A stretch of DNA of 64,000 bases from Epulopiscium sp. Nele67-Bin005 (GCA_002007365.1 LNZR01000080.1:1-64000), one strand, 5' to 3'; shown: positions 34,318 to 43,990, counted from the stretch's first letter. Translations and numbers: made by a program. Notes: a model not told the origin generated them from the letters alone.

Positions 34318-34381
34318 ACTTCACCAACTTATCACCTACAAAACATCAAACCCACAAAAACTTACTCTATAATATAACTAT
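34318..34381 (+). promoter_or_regulatory. Upstream element shared with the 33486 gene (copy B)
   Basis: Aligns base for base with 33358-33421. TATAAT at 34368-34373. It ends about 60 bases before the ATG of the 74-residue gene. Confidence 0.6.
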
Positions 34382-34441
34382 GGAGGTTCACCAAATATTA
34401 AAATTATGAAATATAGTTTTTGCATTTAAGGAGGTAATAAT

Positions 34442-34666
34442 ATGAAGTTAAGAATAATCGTTTGTGGAGCATTGTTATCAATGGGTGTGTCTAGTGTTTG
34501 TGCATCATCATATATTTCTGCAAACTCTAATAAACCATTAACAAATGAACAATTATCTGAGGAAGAAAAACAATTACAGGTAGTTGAAAGTTTGCAAAAT
34601 TCTGGAGTTTCACAAGAGTACATTGAAGAAACAGTTCAACGACTTAACAGCAGTCATATTAGGTAA
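34442..34666 (+). CDS. Small secreted helical protein
   Basis: 74 residues with a signal peptide (ends VCAS). The short mature part includes LSEEEKQLQVVESLQNSGVS, the same helix-Gly-(Leu/Val)-Ser motif as its neighbours. Ribosome binding site AAGGAGG. No terminator is evident before the next gene's promoter. Function unknown; its shared upstream element suggests co-regulation with the 33486 gene. Confidence 0.7.
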   Translation: MKLRIIVCGALLSMGVSSVCASSYISANSNKPLTNEQLSEEEKQLQVVESLQNSGVSQEYIEETVQRLNSSHIR

Positions 34667-34675
34667 ATTGACCCC

Positions 34676-34704
34676 TTGAATAACCCAAATATAAGTAGTA
34701 AAAT
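34676..34704 (+). promoter_or_regulatory. Probable promoter of the 34763 gene
   Basis: TTGAAT at 34676-34681, a 17-base spacer, and TAAAAT at 34699-34704. Confidence 0.5.
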
Positions 34705-34762
34705 ATGTTTAATGAGTAACAATTTGGAAAGACAATATTAAAACAACTTGGAGGATACAGAT

Positions 34763-35167
34763 ATGTTAAACAGAAAAAAATTTTTAGCAATGGCAGTAGC
34801 AGTTTTATCAATGGGAGTAAGCCCTATTTATGCAGCACCAGATGAGCAATCAACACACAAACAAGGGGATAAAAAGTGTGATAAAGATTTGACTCCTGAG
34901 CAACATAAGGAGAAAATGATGGAAAAGCTTAAGGAGCAGGGTTTAAGTGAAGATGAGATTACCAAAAAAATGGCTGAACATGAGGCTAAAGTTGAGGAAA
35001 TCTTGGCAAAAAATGGACTAACTTCTAAAGATATGGAAAGTTTAAGAGCTATTCACAAAGAAAGTGAAGAAAAGTTTGAGAAAGCTTTAGAAGAAAAAGG
35101 GATTGATAAGCAAAAGTTTAAAGCTATGGCTAAAGAATTAAAAAGCTTACACAAAGAAAACAAGTAG
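34763..35167 (+). CDS. Secreted charged helical protein
   Basis: 134 residues with a signal peptide ending IYA. The mature protein is Lys/Glu-rich and almost wholly helical: KMMEKLKEQGLSEDEITKKM is the shared motif, followed by EILAKNGLTSKDMESLR and KALEEKGIDKQKF, three successive helix-turn repeats. Start 34763 follows GGAGG; an upstream in-frame TTG overlaps that site. Related to the 33486 and 34442 products. Function unknown. Confidence 0.75.
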   Translation: MLNRKKFLAMAVAVLSMGVSPIYAAPDEQSTHKQGDKKCDKDLTPEQHKEKMMEKLKEQGLSEDEITKKMAEHEAKVEEILAKNGLTSKDMESLRAIHKESEEKFEKALEEKGIDKQKFKAMAKELKSLHKENK

Positions 35168-35186
35168 TATCCAATAAGCAAATATC

Positions 35187-35219
35187 AAAAACTAGTTTAA
35201 ATAATAGGCTAGTTTTTTT
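35187..35219 (+). terminator. Terminator after the 34763 gene
   Basis: The stem AAAACTAG/CTAGTTTT has a 14-base loop and is followed by a T-run. Confidence 0.75.
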
Positions 35220-35291
35220 GTGATATACGAATAAATATCTTAAATATGCACATCTTATTATTAGATAAATTTTCTAAGATGAGGTGAGCAT

Positions 35292-35504
35292 ATGAGTTAT
35301 AATGATTTAGAGCAACAAGATAAAGATATCCTGCATACTGCAAGTGATTTAACTCAACTAGTAGCTGGAGAAATCAAAGATGAATTTAAGAGCCAAATTG
35401 AGAAACAAAAAATCCGTAACAAAGTTGATGAATTAAAAGATGAATATAGCGAAATGGTTCATTCTGTAAAAGAAAAGATTACAAATCAGCTGGATAAATT
35501 TTAG
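35292..35504 (+). CDS. Small acidic helical protein, unknown
   Basis: 70 residues, no signal peptide. It is predicted to be one or two amphipathic helices (KDEFKSQIEKQKIRNKVDEL). Ribosome binding site GAGGTGAG six bases before ATG, and its own strong terminator directly after the stop, support a real single-gene unit. No family recognised. Confidence 0.7.
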   Translation: MSYNDLEQQDKDILHTASDLTQLVAGEIKDEFKSQIEKQKIRNKVDELKDEYSEMVHSVKEKITNQLDKF

Positions 35505-35508
35505 TATT

Positions 35509-35543
35509 AAGCTTTCTTCTGTAAAAAGAGGAAAGCTTTTTTG
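35509..35543 (+). terminator. Terminator of the 70-residue gene
   Basis: The 12-base stem AAGCTTTCTTCT/AGAGGAAAGCTT (one G-U) is followed by TTTTG. Confidence 0.92.
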
Positions 35544-35847
35544 TTAAAAAAATTGAAATATAGTTAATTACTAATGAATAAAAATTTTGCTTGTCAATCA
35601 AATGTAGATAATTTTGCCAAAATTTAAATCTGTTATAGTTATCCTAGAAAAATTGAAATAAAATGTTAATTATACATATCTGCAACTAGTTATTTAAATA
35701 ATTCCAAAGTAAAAATTATTGTGATTTCTGAAAATTAATTATATAAATCAGATGATAATTCAACTGTAGTTAATTATAATTACTATTTCTTAGGAATATT
35801 TAATGATAATTTTATATAAATTTAATATATTAATTATATTTCTTATA

Positions 35848-35876
35848 TTGCAATCTACAAAATTATAAGGTATAAT
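35848..35876 (+). promoter_or_regulatory. Promoter of chemoreceptor 1
   Basis: TTGCAA at 35848-35853, a 17-base spacer, and perfect TATAAT at 35871-35876. It predicts a leader of about 120 bases. The rest of 35544-35847 is very AT-rich with no gene. Confidence 0.78.
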
Positions 35877-35941
35877 AAAGCAAGAAGTAAAATTGATATC
35901 ATATATAAAAATTTATAGGCTGATGTGAAAATTTATCAAGA

Positions 35942-36005
35942 AAGGAGTTATTGCAATAACTGTTCTTGAAATATAAATAGAAATTTATTGCAATAGTGGT
36001 AAAAT
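35942..36005 (+). promoter_or_regulatory. Shine-Dalgarno and hairpin in the chemoreceptor 1 leader
   Basis: AAGGAG at 35942-35947 is about 60 bases from the ATG. Between them TATTGCAATAA (35949-35959) can pair with TTATTGCAATA (35985-35995), leaving ten bases to the ATG. No nearer Shine-Dalgarno is visible. Folding would bring the ribosome binding site to a workable distance. Confidence 0.55.
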
Positions 36006-38003
36006 ATGATGAATAATAAAAAACGAACTTTGGCAAAACAAATTAGAATTATTTTTAACTTATTAATAGTAGGATTGCTCCTAATTACAACATCTCTCCA
36101 AGTATTTAACTTACGTAATTTACTAATGAGAGAAGCAGAGTCGGTAATTAGTGGAAATAGTATGGTAGCACAGGCAGCTTTTGAGGGGTGGCTTGGAGAG
36201 AGATATGCAATTGTAAATACCATGGTTGTTGATATGGAAATTTTGCAAATGTATAATTTTGTAGATGACGAAGAACAATTTAAATTCTTAGAAAATTATT
36301 TTGCAGTTCATACAGAAAATATAGATGGAATTATAGGAGTGTTTTTTGGTCGTGAAGATGCAACATTGGCTAATTCTCAAGGTTGGAGACCTGACTCAGA
36401 CTACATAGTAACAGATAGGGAGTGGTATCAAGGAGGTAGAAATGCCGAAGATTTTTATTTAACAGAGCCGTATATTGACGCTTATACTGGAGAGTTAATC
36501 ATTACTATTGCTCACAAAGTATTAGATACAAGAAATCAAATTATAGGGGTTATCGGTCTTGATATTAGTATGGAAGTATTGAAAGATGTAGTTACAGCAT
36601 TATCAGGAGATGATGGAATGTATCTTTTCGTTATTAATGATAAATGGGAAATAATTATTCACCCAGATGAAAAATTTCAACCAACAGAAAGTAAACGTAT
36701 ATTATTACAGGAAACTGGTGGAGATTATTCATCTATAATTAATACTCCAAATGAAGTGCAACAAATAAAAACTGCATATGGAGCAGTGGCATACAGCAAG
36801 CTTCAATCAATTGATGATACTGAATTGAAGATAATTTCTAATTATCCAGCAACATTTGTAAATAAAAGAATTGGAACAGAATTAGTAACATCATTTTTAA
36901 TTGGAATGAGTGTAATATTTATTAGTGGATTTGTAATTGAATGGTTTACAAAAAAATATATTTCACCAATTGAAAAATCTACTTCAGCATTATCAAAATT
37001 CAAAGAGGGTAATTTGCATATTGATACAAGTGTAATTACGCCAGATAGCTATGAAACAGAAGTTTTAGTTAGTGTAATAGATGATGTTTCTGTAATGTTA
37101 ACCAAATATATTAAAGAAATGAAGCATATTTTATCAAGCTTTGCCAATGGTGATTTTACGGTACAACCAGAACTTACTTATGTTGGAGATTTCAAGGAAA
37201 TTCAAACTTCTTTAATAGATATTGGGGACACTGTAAAAGAACTATTACAAGAAGCTAGTAAATCAACTAGAGAGGTAAATGCAGGAGCTAAACAGATTAC
37301 AAGTTCTGCCATTGACCTTGCATCATTAACAGCAGTTCAATCAGAATTGCTTGATGAATTTAGAGGAAATTTAGTTGATGTAACAAAGGAAATTATTTAT
37401 TCAATTGATGAAATTGATGAAAGTTATACTATCATTAAAGAAATGACAGATAAAGCGACAGATGGAAAAGAAGTTGCAACACAAATGGTAGCTTCTATGC
37501 AACAAATCACACAGGCAACTAAAGAAATTTCTGAAGTAATAACATCAATTGACGAAATCGCAAATCAAACTAATTTACTGGCACTAAATGCGGCTATTGA
37601 GTCGGCAAGAGCTGGTGAAGCAGGCAAAGGATTTGCAATTGTAGCGAGTGAAGTCCGTGAGTTATCAACAAAAACTACGGAAATCGTATCAGAAATTTAT
37701 GATCTAATTAAAATTAATTTAGCGAGTGTGGAAAAAGGTGAAGAGATGGTAGGTCTTACTTCATCGGCATTAGATGAAATTGTAAAAGCGAGCAATCAAA
37801 GTGTTGATATGTCACGCTCAGTACGTAATAAAGCTTTAGGCCAAAAACAATCTTTAGAAGAGGTAGTTGGTATTACTGGCAACCTTGTTGATGAGATTTC
37901 TAAAAATGCAAATATCTCTCAAGAAAATATGTCGATAAGTGAAGAATTAATGGCACGTTCTGAGTCATTACAAACTCAAATGGATAAATTTAAATTTAAT
38001 TAA
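36006..38003 (+). CDS. Methyl-accepting chemotaxis protein with dCache sensor (1)
   Basis: 665-residue transmembrane chemoreceptor. TM1 at about 15-37 ([20 protein letters not shown]), an extracellular dCache domain to about 285 with DREWYQGG and [22 protein letters not shown]2 at about 294-315, HAMP, then the signalling domain with the hairpin tip [20 protein letters not shown] and [15 protein letters not shown]. It relays ligand binding to CheA. ATG ATG at 36006/36009 gives two start options. It is a tandem paralogue of the 38455 product, same length. Confidence 0.93.
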   Translation: MMNNKKRTLAKQIRIIFNLLIVGLLLITTSLQVFNLRNLLMREAESVISGNSMVAQAAFEGWLGERYAIVNTMVVDMEILQMYNFVDDEEQFKFLENYFAVHTENIDGIIGVFFGREDATLANSQGWRPDSDYIVTDREWYQGGRNAEDFYLTEPYIDAYTGELIITIAHKVLDTRNQIIGVIGLDISMEVLKDVVTALSGDDGMYLFVINDKWEIIIHPDEKFQPTESKRILLQETGGDYSSIINTPNEVQQIKTAYGAVAYSKLQSIDDTELKIISNYPATFVNKRIGTELVTSFLIGMSVIFISGFVIEWFTKKYISPIEKSTSALSKFKEGNLHIDTSVITPDSYETEVLVSVIDDVSVMLTKYIKEMKHILSSFANGDFTVQPELTYVGDFKEIQTSLIDIGDTVKELLQEASKSTREVNAGAKQITSSAIDLASLTAVQSELLDEFRGNLVDVTKEIIYSIDEIDESYTIIKEMTDKATDGKEVATQMVASMQQITQATKEISEVITSIDEIANQTNLLALNAAIESARAGEAGKGFAIVASEVRELSTKTTEIVSEIYDLIKINLASVEKGEEMVGLTSSALDEIVKASNQSVDMSRSVRNKALGQKQSLEEVVGITGNLVDEISKNANISQENMSISEELMARSESLQTQMDKFKFN

Positions 38004-38005
38004 TT

Positions 38006-38047
38006 AAAATAACTGTGAACAAATTTGTTTGCAGTTATTTTTTATTT
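38006..38047 (+). terminator. Terminator of chemoreceptor 1
   Basis: A long stem built on AAATAACTG...CAGTTATTT with an inner AACAAA/TTTGTT continues into a T6 run. Confidence 0.88.
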
Positions 38048-38210
38048 TGGCAAATTATGGAAAAATTTTATTAAGAAAATTCACAAAAAATTCAAAGTGC
38101 ATTTTATATTAAAATGACTCATACTATTATATATAAATCTATATATTGAATTTTCAGGGGATTGTGCAAAGATTAACTTAATTTTAAGTATAATATAATC
38201 GCTTAATTTA

Positions 38211-38239
38211 TTGCAACTTAATTTAATATAATGTATAAT
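38211..38239 (+). promoter_or_regulatory. Promoter of chemoreceptor 2
   Basis: TTGCAA at 38211-38216, a 17-base spacer, and TATAAT at 38234-38239, the same -35 variant and spacing as for chemoreceptor 1. It predicts a leader of about 210 bases. Confidence 0.78.
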
Positions 38240-38321
38240 GTAGTTAGTACAACAAGTACATATAGCTAAAACCCTTAAGTTTTTATGTATCATAATTAAT
38301 ATTTAATGTAATCCCCTACAG

Positions 38322-38349
38322 GATTTTTAAGGAAATATAAAAATCCTTC
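38322..38349 (+). other. Leader hairpin upstream of chemoreceptor 2
   Basis: AGGATTTTT...AAAAATCCT, nine pairs, lacking a T-run. It lies 5' of the Shine-Dalgarno in the same leader. Confidence 0.6.
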
Positions 38350-38363
38350 AACAAAAATCAAAA

Positions 38364-38454
38364 AAGGAGGGAAGTGCTACTAAACAAAATATCCATTGTC
38401 AATTTATTGGGAAAATGGTTATATTTGTTCATATTTTGAGTAGCAAATAACTTA
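38364..38454 (+). promoter_or_regulatory. Shine-Dalgarno and large hairpin in the chemoreceptor 2 leader
   Basis: AAGGAGG at 38364-38370 is 84 bases from the ATG. TGCTACT (38375-38381) pairs with AGTAGCA (38439-38445), and inside it AACAAAATATCCAT can pair with ATGGTTATATTTGTT. If folded, about 13 bases separate the Shine-Dalgarno from the ATG. There is no alternative ribosome binding site near the start. Confidence 0.6.
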
Positions 38455-40452
38455 ATGAATAATGAAAAAAGAACCTTAACTCAATTAATTAGAATAATCT
38501 TTAATATGCTTATCGTTTCATTACTTATAACGACTACAACACTACAAGTCTTAAACCTCAACACTTTATTGGTAAGTGATGCCGAGAAGGTTATTACAAA
38601 TAATACTATGATTGCTACAGCAGAATTTAACGGCTGGATGAAAAACCAATTAGCTACTTTGACAACATTAAAAAACGATATTCAAGTGTTAGAATTATAC
38701 AACAATTTAGATGACAAAAATAATTTTGACAAAATGGAAAAATTATTAGCGTCTCACGTTAAAGATAGCTTTGATATTGCAATGATTTATATAGCAACTG
38801 ATGCAAAAGCTTTTCCAAACTCTGATGGGTGGGTAGGGCCTAGTGATTATGACCCAACTACAAGAGGGTGGTATATAGGGGCAATGAATTCTAATAGTTT
38901 TTATTTAACAGCACCGTATATTGATGCAAATAGTGGAGAGTTAGTAATAACGTTAGCTGAGAAATTAGTAAACGAAAGAAATCAACCAGTAGGAGTACTT
39001 GGACTTGATATTAAGATGACTATTCTTGAGGAAGTAATTTTAAGTTTATCAAGTGATGACGGAACATATTTATTCATTATTGATGAGAATGAAGAAATTA
39101 TCATTCACCCAAATCCAGATTTTCAAACATCAGACACTAAAACTGTAACATTATCAAGTACTGGTGGGGATTATGGTAGTATGTTGGGCAAACCTGAGGG
39201 GACAGTTCACAAAATTACTACATCATTTGGAGATGTGGCGTATAGTAAATTTAAGAGTATTCCAGATATTCCATGGAGAATTATTTCAAATTATCCAGCA
39301 AGATATGTAACACAACAATTGTGGGAAGAAATTTTATCAGCATTTGTAATTTGTATTTTAGCAATAGTAATTGGAGGTTTTGTAATTAGCAAATTTACAA
39401 GACGTTATATTTCACCAATAGAAAAATCTGTAAAAGCAATTACACAAATAAAAGAGGGACAGCTTACAATTGATACAAGTGATATAAGCCGTGATAGCTA
39501 TGAAATTAATATATTAGTAGGTGTAATTGATGATTTATCACACGCCTTAACTACCTATATCAAAGAAATTTCATATATTTTATCAAGCTTTGCACAAGGA
39601 GATTTTACAAAAGAACCAACGCAAGTTTATGTTGGGGATTTCAAAGAAATTCAGGTTTCAATGATTGATATAAGAAAAACTTTAAGTGAGTTATTAACAG
39701 AAACTAATATTTCTAGTAACGAAGTTAATGCAGGGGCTAACCAGATTACACAATCTGCGTATCAACTTGCCAACTTAACAATAGAACAATCTCAATTATT
39801 ACATGAATTTAGAGATAGTACGCTTGGAGTAACTCAAGATATCATAAATTCTATTGGGCAAATTGATAAGAGTTACAAAATTATTAAAGATGTTACGCAT
39901 AAAGCTAAAGATGGTAAAGAAGTTGTAAATGAAATGGTTAACTCTATGCAACAAATTACAAATTCTACAGAACAAATTTCAGAAGTAATTACAGCGATTG
40001 ATGCTATTGCAGACCAAACAAATTTACTTGCATTAAATGCAGCAATTGAGTCGGCAAGAGCTGGTGAAGCTGGTAAAGGATTTGCAATTGTGGCAAATGA
40101 GGTTCGTGATTTGGCGGCCAAAACATCAGAAATTGTACAAGAAATTTATGATATGATTAAGGTCAATTTGGAGAGTGTTCAACAAGGGGAACGTATGGTT
40201 GCCTTAACTTCTCAATCGCTTGATGCTATTGTAGGAGCAAGTGTTGAAAGTGTTGAGCTTTCTAAGTTAGTAAGAGATAATGCATTAGAGCAAAAGTTAT
40301 CTTTGGAACAAGTTGTAGAAGGTACAGAGAGATTATCAACAGAAATTTCAAAAAATACTTCTATTTCACAAGAGAATGTAGCAGTAAGTGAAGAATTATC
40401 AGCAAGAGCTACATTACTTGAAAATCAAATGAGTAATTTTATAATAAAATAA
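38455..40452 (+). CDS. Methyl-accepting chemotaxis protein with dCache sensor (2)
   Basis: 665 residues, same architecture as the 36006 product: TM1 at about 14-36, dCache with [22 protein letters not shown]2 at about 295-315, HAMP, and the signalling tip [20 protein letters not shown]. The cytoplasmic half is highly similar to its neighbour while the sensor half has diverged, implying duplication followed by ligand change. The preserved sensor signature (WY...Y-D) suggests small ligands such as amino acids, by analogy with known dCache receptors. Start 38455 is the only early ATG; see its leader hairpin. Confidence 0.93.
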   Translation: MNNEKRTLTQLIRIIFNMLIVSLLITTTTLQVLNLNTLLVSDAEKVITNNTMIATAEFNGWMKNQLATLTTLKNDIQVLELYNNLDDKNNFDKMEKLLASHVKDSFDIAMIYIATDAKAFPNSDGWVGPSDYDPTTRGWYIGAMNSNSFYLTAPYIDANSGELVITLAEKLVNERNQPVGVLGLDIKMTILEEVILSLSSDDGTYLFIIDENEEIIIHPNPDFQTSDTKTVTLSSTGGDYGSMLGKPEGTVHKITTSFGDVAYSKFKSIPDIPWRIISNYPARYVTQQLWEEILSAFVICILAIVIGGFVISKFTRRYISPIEKSVKAITQIKEGQLTIDTSDISRDSYEINILVGVIDDLSHALTTYIKEISYILSSFAQGDFTKEPTQVYVGDFKEIQVSMIDIRKTLSELLTETNISSNEVNAGANQITQSAYQLANLTIEQSQLLHEFRDSTLGVTQDIINSIGQIDKSYKIIKDVTHKAKDGKEVVNEMVNSMQQITNSTEQISEVITAIDAIADQTNLLALNAAIESARAGEAGKGFAIVANEVRDLAAKTSEIVQEIYDMIKVNLESVQQGERMVALTSQSLDAIVGASVESVELSKLVRDNALEQKLSLEQVVEGTERLSTEISKNTSISQENVAVSEELSARATLLENQMSNFIIK

Positions 40453-40462
40453 GTTTTTGAAG

Positions 40463-40501
40463 TCCCTTTTTCTAATTAATTTTAGGAAGAGGGATTTTTT
40501 T
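40463..40501 (+). terminator. Terminator of chemoreceptor 2
   Basis: The stem TCCCTTTTTCTAA/TTAGGAAGAGGGA (several G-U pairs) is followed by T7. Confidence 0.85.
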
Positions 40502-40569
40502 GCTATTATATAGACAAGTCGTACATATACTTAAAGGGACAACATTTTTTAGAAAGAGGAGGAAATTTT

Positions 40570-41553
40570 ATGATACAACAACGCAAATATATACCAAGGC
40601 TTAAAGCAAATGTCCCAATGGAGCAAGAAGATATGGATTTTAATACGTTATTAGATATTTCAAAAGGAAATTCGGAGCTAGAAGAAATTGTAATCTATAG
40701 CATAACTACAGCGCTTGTAAAAAAATTAACACATTCAGCAGACACAGAAACTCTAACACATTGGTTAAGTAGTATTCAGCCAACTACTCCAACTACAAAA
40801 ACTTTGGCAAATTCGGAATTAGAAGCTCAGATGCAAAATATAAAAACGCAAAATTCTACTTATGCCGAAGCTATAAGTGAACTGGAGGCTAAAATTTATC
40901 AGCTTAATCAAGATAAGCAAATTTTGGAAAATGAACTAAGCTCTTTTGTTACAGATATGAGAAAGTTAAATCATGAAAAGTTGCAACTTCAATCAGAAAA
41001 AGAACAACTAATAGCAAATTTAAATGACCAAAAAAATCAAGTAGAAGAAATATCTCAAAAGGAGCAAAAGCTAATTGCAGAGCGTGATACTTATAAATTA
41101 GAGGTTGGGCATATTCAGCATAAACTTGCAATTTATCACCAAAAATATGCAATCCCAGAGGAAGTTTACAATATGTATACACGCCTTCCACCCGTAATTT
41201 TGCAAGGGCTTAGCAGTATTTTTAAAGGTCAAGATACTGTAGTTGGATTTTTACTTTGTGGAGCTGGTGACTATAGACGACTAGAAATGTTTTGGGATTA
41301 CATAGAACATAGTATATCACTTTATCCTCATGAACTTAATAAATTAAACACAATTTTTGATTACCTATTTGATTTAAACAGAATAAATCACCCACAATTT
41401 AAACGACTAGAAGTAGGAATAGGAACACCATTTGACGCAGAATATCACATAAGAACAGGTAGAGCAACTGGGATAGTTAAAGAAGTAGTTTTGCGAGGAA
41501 TTGTAAATACTACAACGAATAAAATTACACGTAAGACAGTAGTATTATTATAA
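40570..41553 (+). CDS. Coiled-coil protein with GrpE-like C-terminal domain (copy 3)
   Basis: 327 residues, the longest of the three paralogues. A long coiled coil at about 85-190 (ELEAKIYQLNQDKQILENEL...). Then YNMYTRLPP, FLLCGAGDYRRLEMFWDYIE, IFDYLFDLN, and the end GTPFDAEYHIRTGRATG, IVKEVVLRGI, KITRKTVVLL. This copy shows the clearest GrpE parallel: G-x-P-F-D-x-x-x-H, V-x-E-V-x-x-x-G, and a K/R-rich terminal strand. There is an extra about 60-residue N-terminal part absent from copy 1. Ribosome binding site AGAGGAGG. Cytosolic. A DnaK-cofactor-like role is inference. Confidence 0.7.
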   Translation: MIQQRKYIPRLKANVPMEQEDMDFNTLLDISKGNSELEEIVIYSITTALVKKLTHSADTETLTHWLSSIQPTTPTTKTLANSELEAQMQNIKTQNSTYAEAISELEAKIYQLNQDKQILENELSSFVTDMRKLNHEKLQLQSEKEQLIANLNDQKNQVEEISQKEQKLIAERDTYKLEVGHIQHKLAIYHQKYAIPEEVYNMYTRLPPVILQGLSSIFKGQDTVVGFLLCGAGDYRRLEMFWDYIEHSISLYPHELNKLNTIFDYLFDLNRINHPQFKRLEVGIGTPFDAEYHIRTGRATGIVKEVVLRGIVNTTTNKITRKTVVLL

Positions 41554-41666
41554 ATAGGAGTGCTTTAGTTACAAAAGGAAACTAAGTCACTTTATTGTGG
41601 CTACTATACAAGAGGAACAAAGTGAAGTAATATAACAATATAAGATTTTGTAAAGGAGAAGGAGAA

Positions 41667-42500
41667 ATGAAATTTGGTAAAAAACTAATGATAATATTTT
41701 CAACAATTATTTTTGGAATGAGTATGGTAGGTTGTGGGTCAGATGAGGTAGCCCAAACACCTGAAAATGTTCAAGTTGAAGCACCAAAAGAGGTGTTGGT
41801 AGTTGGAATGGAACTTAAATTTCCACCATTTGAAACTATAGACACAAGTGGAAATCCTATGGGGGTATCTGTGGAGTTAGCTCAAGCTCTTGGGGAAAAA
41901 TTAGGTGTAGATATTGAAATTCAAGGGTTAGACTGGGCTGCCTTAATTCCGTCACTACAATCTAAAAATATAGATTTAATAATTTCATCTATGAGTATAA
42001 ATGAAGAAAGACTTCAAGCAATTGATTTTAGTGATGAATACGCAAAATCAGATATTGCACTAATGGTAAATAATAATGTCGATATTTCGCATTATTCGGA
42101 GCTTGACCAAGAAGGATTTACTGTTGCTGTAAAACAAGGAACTATTGGAGATTTGTGGGCTAGTGCCAACCTGCAAAATGCTGATATCAAATACTTTTCA
42201 GAAACAGGAGCAGGGTTTTTAGATGTAAATCAAGGGTTAAGTACTGCATTTATTTATGACCCACTAAGTTTGATTGAGGCTAGTCAAAATTTGAGTAATG
42301 TTAAATTATTGCTTGACCCACTTCCTGGAACTCAAGGTTGGGGAATTGGAATGCGAAAAGGTGAAACGGAGCTTCTAACTAGAGTAAATAAAGCACTTCA
42401 GGAAGTTAAAGATGACGGGTTTTTTGATGATATGAGAGAAAAATATTTAAAAGAAGATGTAGAAAAGTATGAGTCTTATGGTTTAGATTACTTTTTCTAA
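41667..42500 (+). CDS. Polar amino acid ABC transporter, substrate-binding lipoprotein
   Basis: 277 residues. Lipoprotein signal with Cys23 in the box MVGCG. The SBP family 3 fold is shown by VVGMELKFPPFETIDTSG, GVSVELAQALGEKLGVDIEI, LIPSLQSKNIDLIISSMSI and FSDEYAKSDIALMV. It captures a polar amino acid outside the membrane and feeds the permease encoded 12 bases downstream. Ribosome binding site GGAGAAGGAG. The exact ligand cannot be read from the sequence. Confidence 0.92.
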   Translation: MKFGKKLMIIFSTIIFGMSMVGCGSDEVAQTPENVQVEAPKEVLVVGMELKFPPFETIDTSGNPMGVSVELAQALGEKLGVDIEIQGLDWAALIPSLQSKNIDLIISSMSINEERLQAIDFSDEYAKSDIALMVNNNVDISHYSELDQEGFTVAVKQGTIGDLWASANLQNADIKYFSETGAGFLDVNQGLSTAFIYDPLSLIEASQNLSNVKLLLDPLPGTQGWGIGMRKGETELLTRVNKALQEVKDDGFFDDMREKYLKEDVEKYESYGLDYFF

Positions 42501-42512
42501 AAGGAATATTAT

Positions 42513-43259
42513 ATGAAAAAAGATACTTTAGGTAAACTTAGAGATATATTTATTGTCGTTTTGATATTTGTAGGACTTTGTATGTTTGTAGTAAATCAAA
42601 ATCCAGACTTTAAAATAAACTTGGACTCTTTACATAACTATCGAGAATTGTTATTAAAAGGCTACTGGCAAACTATATGGATAAGTATAGTTTCATTGAT
42701 TGGGAGTTTATTTTTTGGTGGAATATTATTTTTTATGTGCATATCAAAAATACAAGTTTTGCGATATTTATATATAGCTTTTACCCAAATCGCATTAGGT
42801 GTGCCACTGATGGTTCATGTTATCGTGCTATACTTCTTTTTTACATCGGCAATTGGAATAAGAGATCCACTAATTGGGGGAACTCTTATTTTGTCGTTGT
42901 ATATGGGGTGTTATTTCGCCAAAACTTTTGAAGGAGCATATAAAGATTTGGGAACTCAACAATTTAAAATGATGCATATATTACAACTTCCCAAAAGTGT
43001 ATGTATGACTAAAATAATTTTGCCACAAATAATCAAAGGCACATTACCAACTTTAACGAGTCATTTTTCATTATTAGTAAAAAGTACAGCGTTATTATCA
43101 TTGATTTCTGTACCAGAGTTTACAAACTATATAAATATTTTTAATTCAAGAACGCTACAATTTGTAACAGGATATATAGTTCTTGCAGTAGGATATTTAA
43201 CAATTACAATACCACTAAGTATTTTTACAATGTGGTTAAATAAAAAGGTGACTAAATAA
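42513..43259 (+). CDS. Amino acid ABC transporter permease
   Basis: 248-residue HisM-type permease. Five or so membrane helices; the EAA loop contacting the ATPase is in the segment FEGAYKDLGTQQFKMMHILQ followed by LPKSVCMTKIILPQIIKGTLP. An N-terminal leader helix (IFIVVLIFVGLCMFVV) precedes the GYWQTIWISIVSLIGS core. Its stop touches the ATPase start. Confidence 0.92.
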   Translation: MKKDTLGKLRDIFIVVLIFVGLCMFVVNQNPDFKINLDSLHNYRELLLKGYWQTIWISIVSLIGSLFFGGILFFMCISKIQVLRYLYIAFTQIALGVPLMVHVIVLYFFFTSAIGIRDPLIGGTLILSLYMGCYFAKTFEGAYKDLGTQQFKMMHILQLPKSVCMTKIILPQIIKGTLPTLTSHFSLLVKSTALLSLISVPEFTNYINIFNSRTLQFVTGYIVLAVGYLTITIPLSIFTMWLNKKVTK

Positions 43260-43982
43260 ATGGATTTAACTATTAAAAACTTAAATAAAACGTATGAAAA
43301 TGAACAAGTGTTAAATATTAAAGAATTAGAACTTACTAATATTCGCACACTTGCTATTGTAGGCCCAAGTGGAGGAGGCAAAAGTACTCTATTAAAATTA
43401 TTAGGCACAATAGAAATCGCAACCTCAGGTTCTTTAATGTTGAATAATCAAGAAATTGTGGGACTTAGCGACTATAAAAATTATTTAAAAGAGATAGGAT
43501 ATGTGTTTCAGCATGATAATTTATTTCCAAATTTAACAGTGATAGAAAATGTCACAATTCATCTTCTGCACACATACAAAATCCCAAAAGATGAAGCCTA
43601 TTCTACAGCAAGAAATTGGCTCAAAAAAGTGGGTATCATTGAACATGAAAATAAGAAACTTCATCAATTAAGTGGGGGTCAGGCACAACGTGTAGCTATT
43701 GTGCGTGCTTTGGTAACTGGGGCAAAACTTTTGATGTTAGATGAACCAACATCAGCACTAGATCCAGAGCTTGCCTATGAAGTTATGATGACTCTTATCG
43801 GCATGAAAAATGAAGCAGATATGATAATTGTTACACACGAATTAAATTTTGCACGTAGATTTGCAGATTACTACATTTTTATTGAAAATGGAGATATTTT
43901 ATCTCATGGTCCAATTGAAAATTTATTTGAAAATGATGAGCCTCGAATTAAAGCTTTTGTTGAGAAGATGACATTTAAATAA
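43260..43982 (+). CDS. Amino acid ABC transporter ATPase
   Basis: 240 residues, GlnQ/HisP-type. Walker A GPSGGGKST (35-43), Q-loop VFQHDNLFP, signature LSGGQAQRVAIVRAL, Walker B LLMLDEPTSALDP and switch His in IVTHELNFA. It begins at the base after the permease stop. A terminator follows, closing the three-gene operon. Confidence 0.95.
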   Translation: MDLTIKNLNKTYENEQVLNIKELELTNIRTLAIVGPSGGGKSTLLKLLGTIEIATSGSLMLNNQEIVGLSDYKNYLKEIGYVFQHDNLFPNLTVIENVTIHLLHTYKIPKDEAYSTARNWLKKVGIIEHENKKLHQLSGGQAQRVAIVRALVTGAKLLMLDEPTSALDPELAYEVMMTLIGMKNEADMIIVTHELNFARRFADYYIFIENGDILSHGPIENLFENDEPRIKAFVEKMTFK

Positions 43983-43990
43983 AAATTTTC

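Noticed and set aside
35877-38454. c-di-GMP riboswitches in the chemoreceptor leaders
   Set aside because: No GEMM-I or GEMM-II consensus; the long hairpins lack the conserved tetraloop and receptor sequences.
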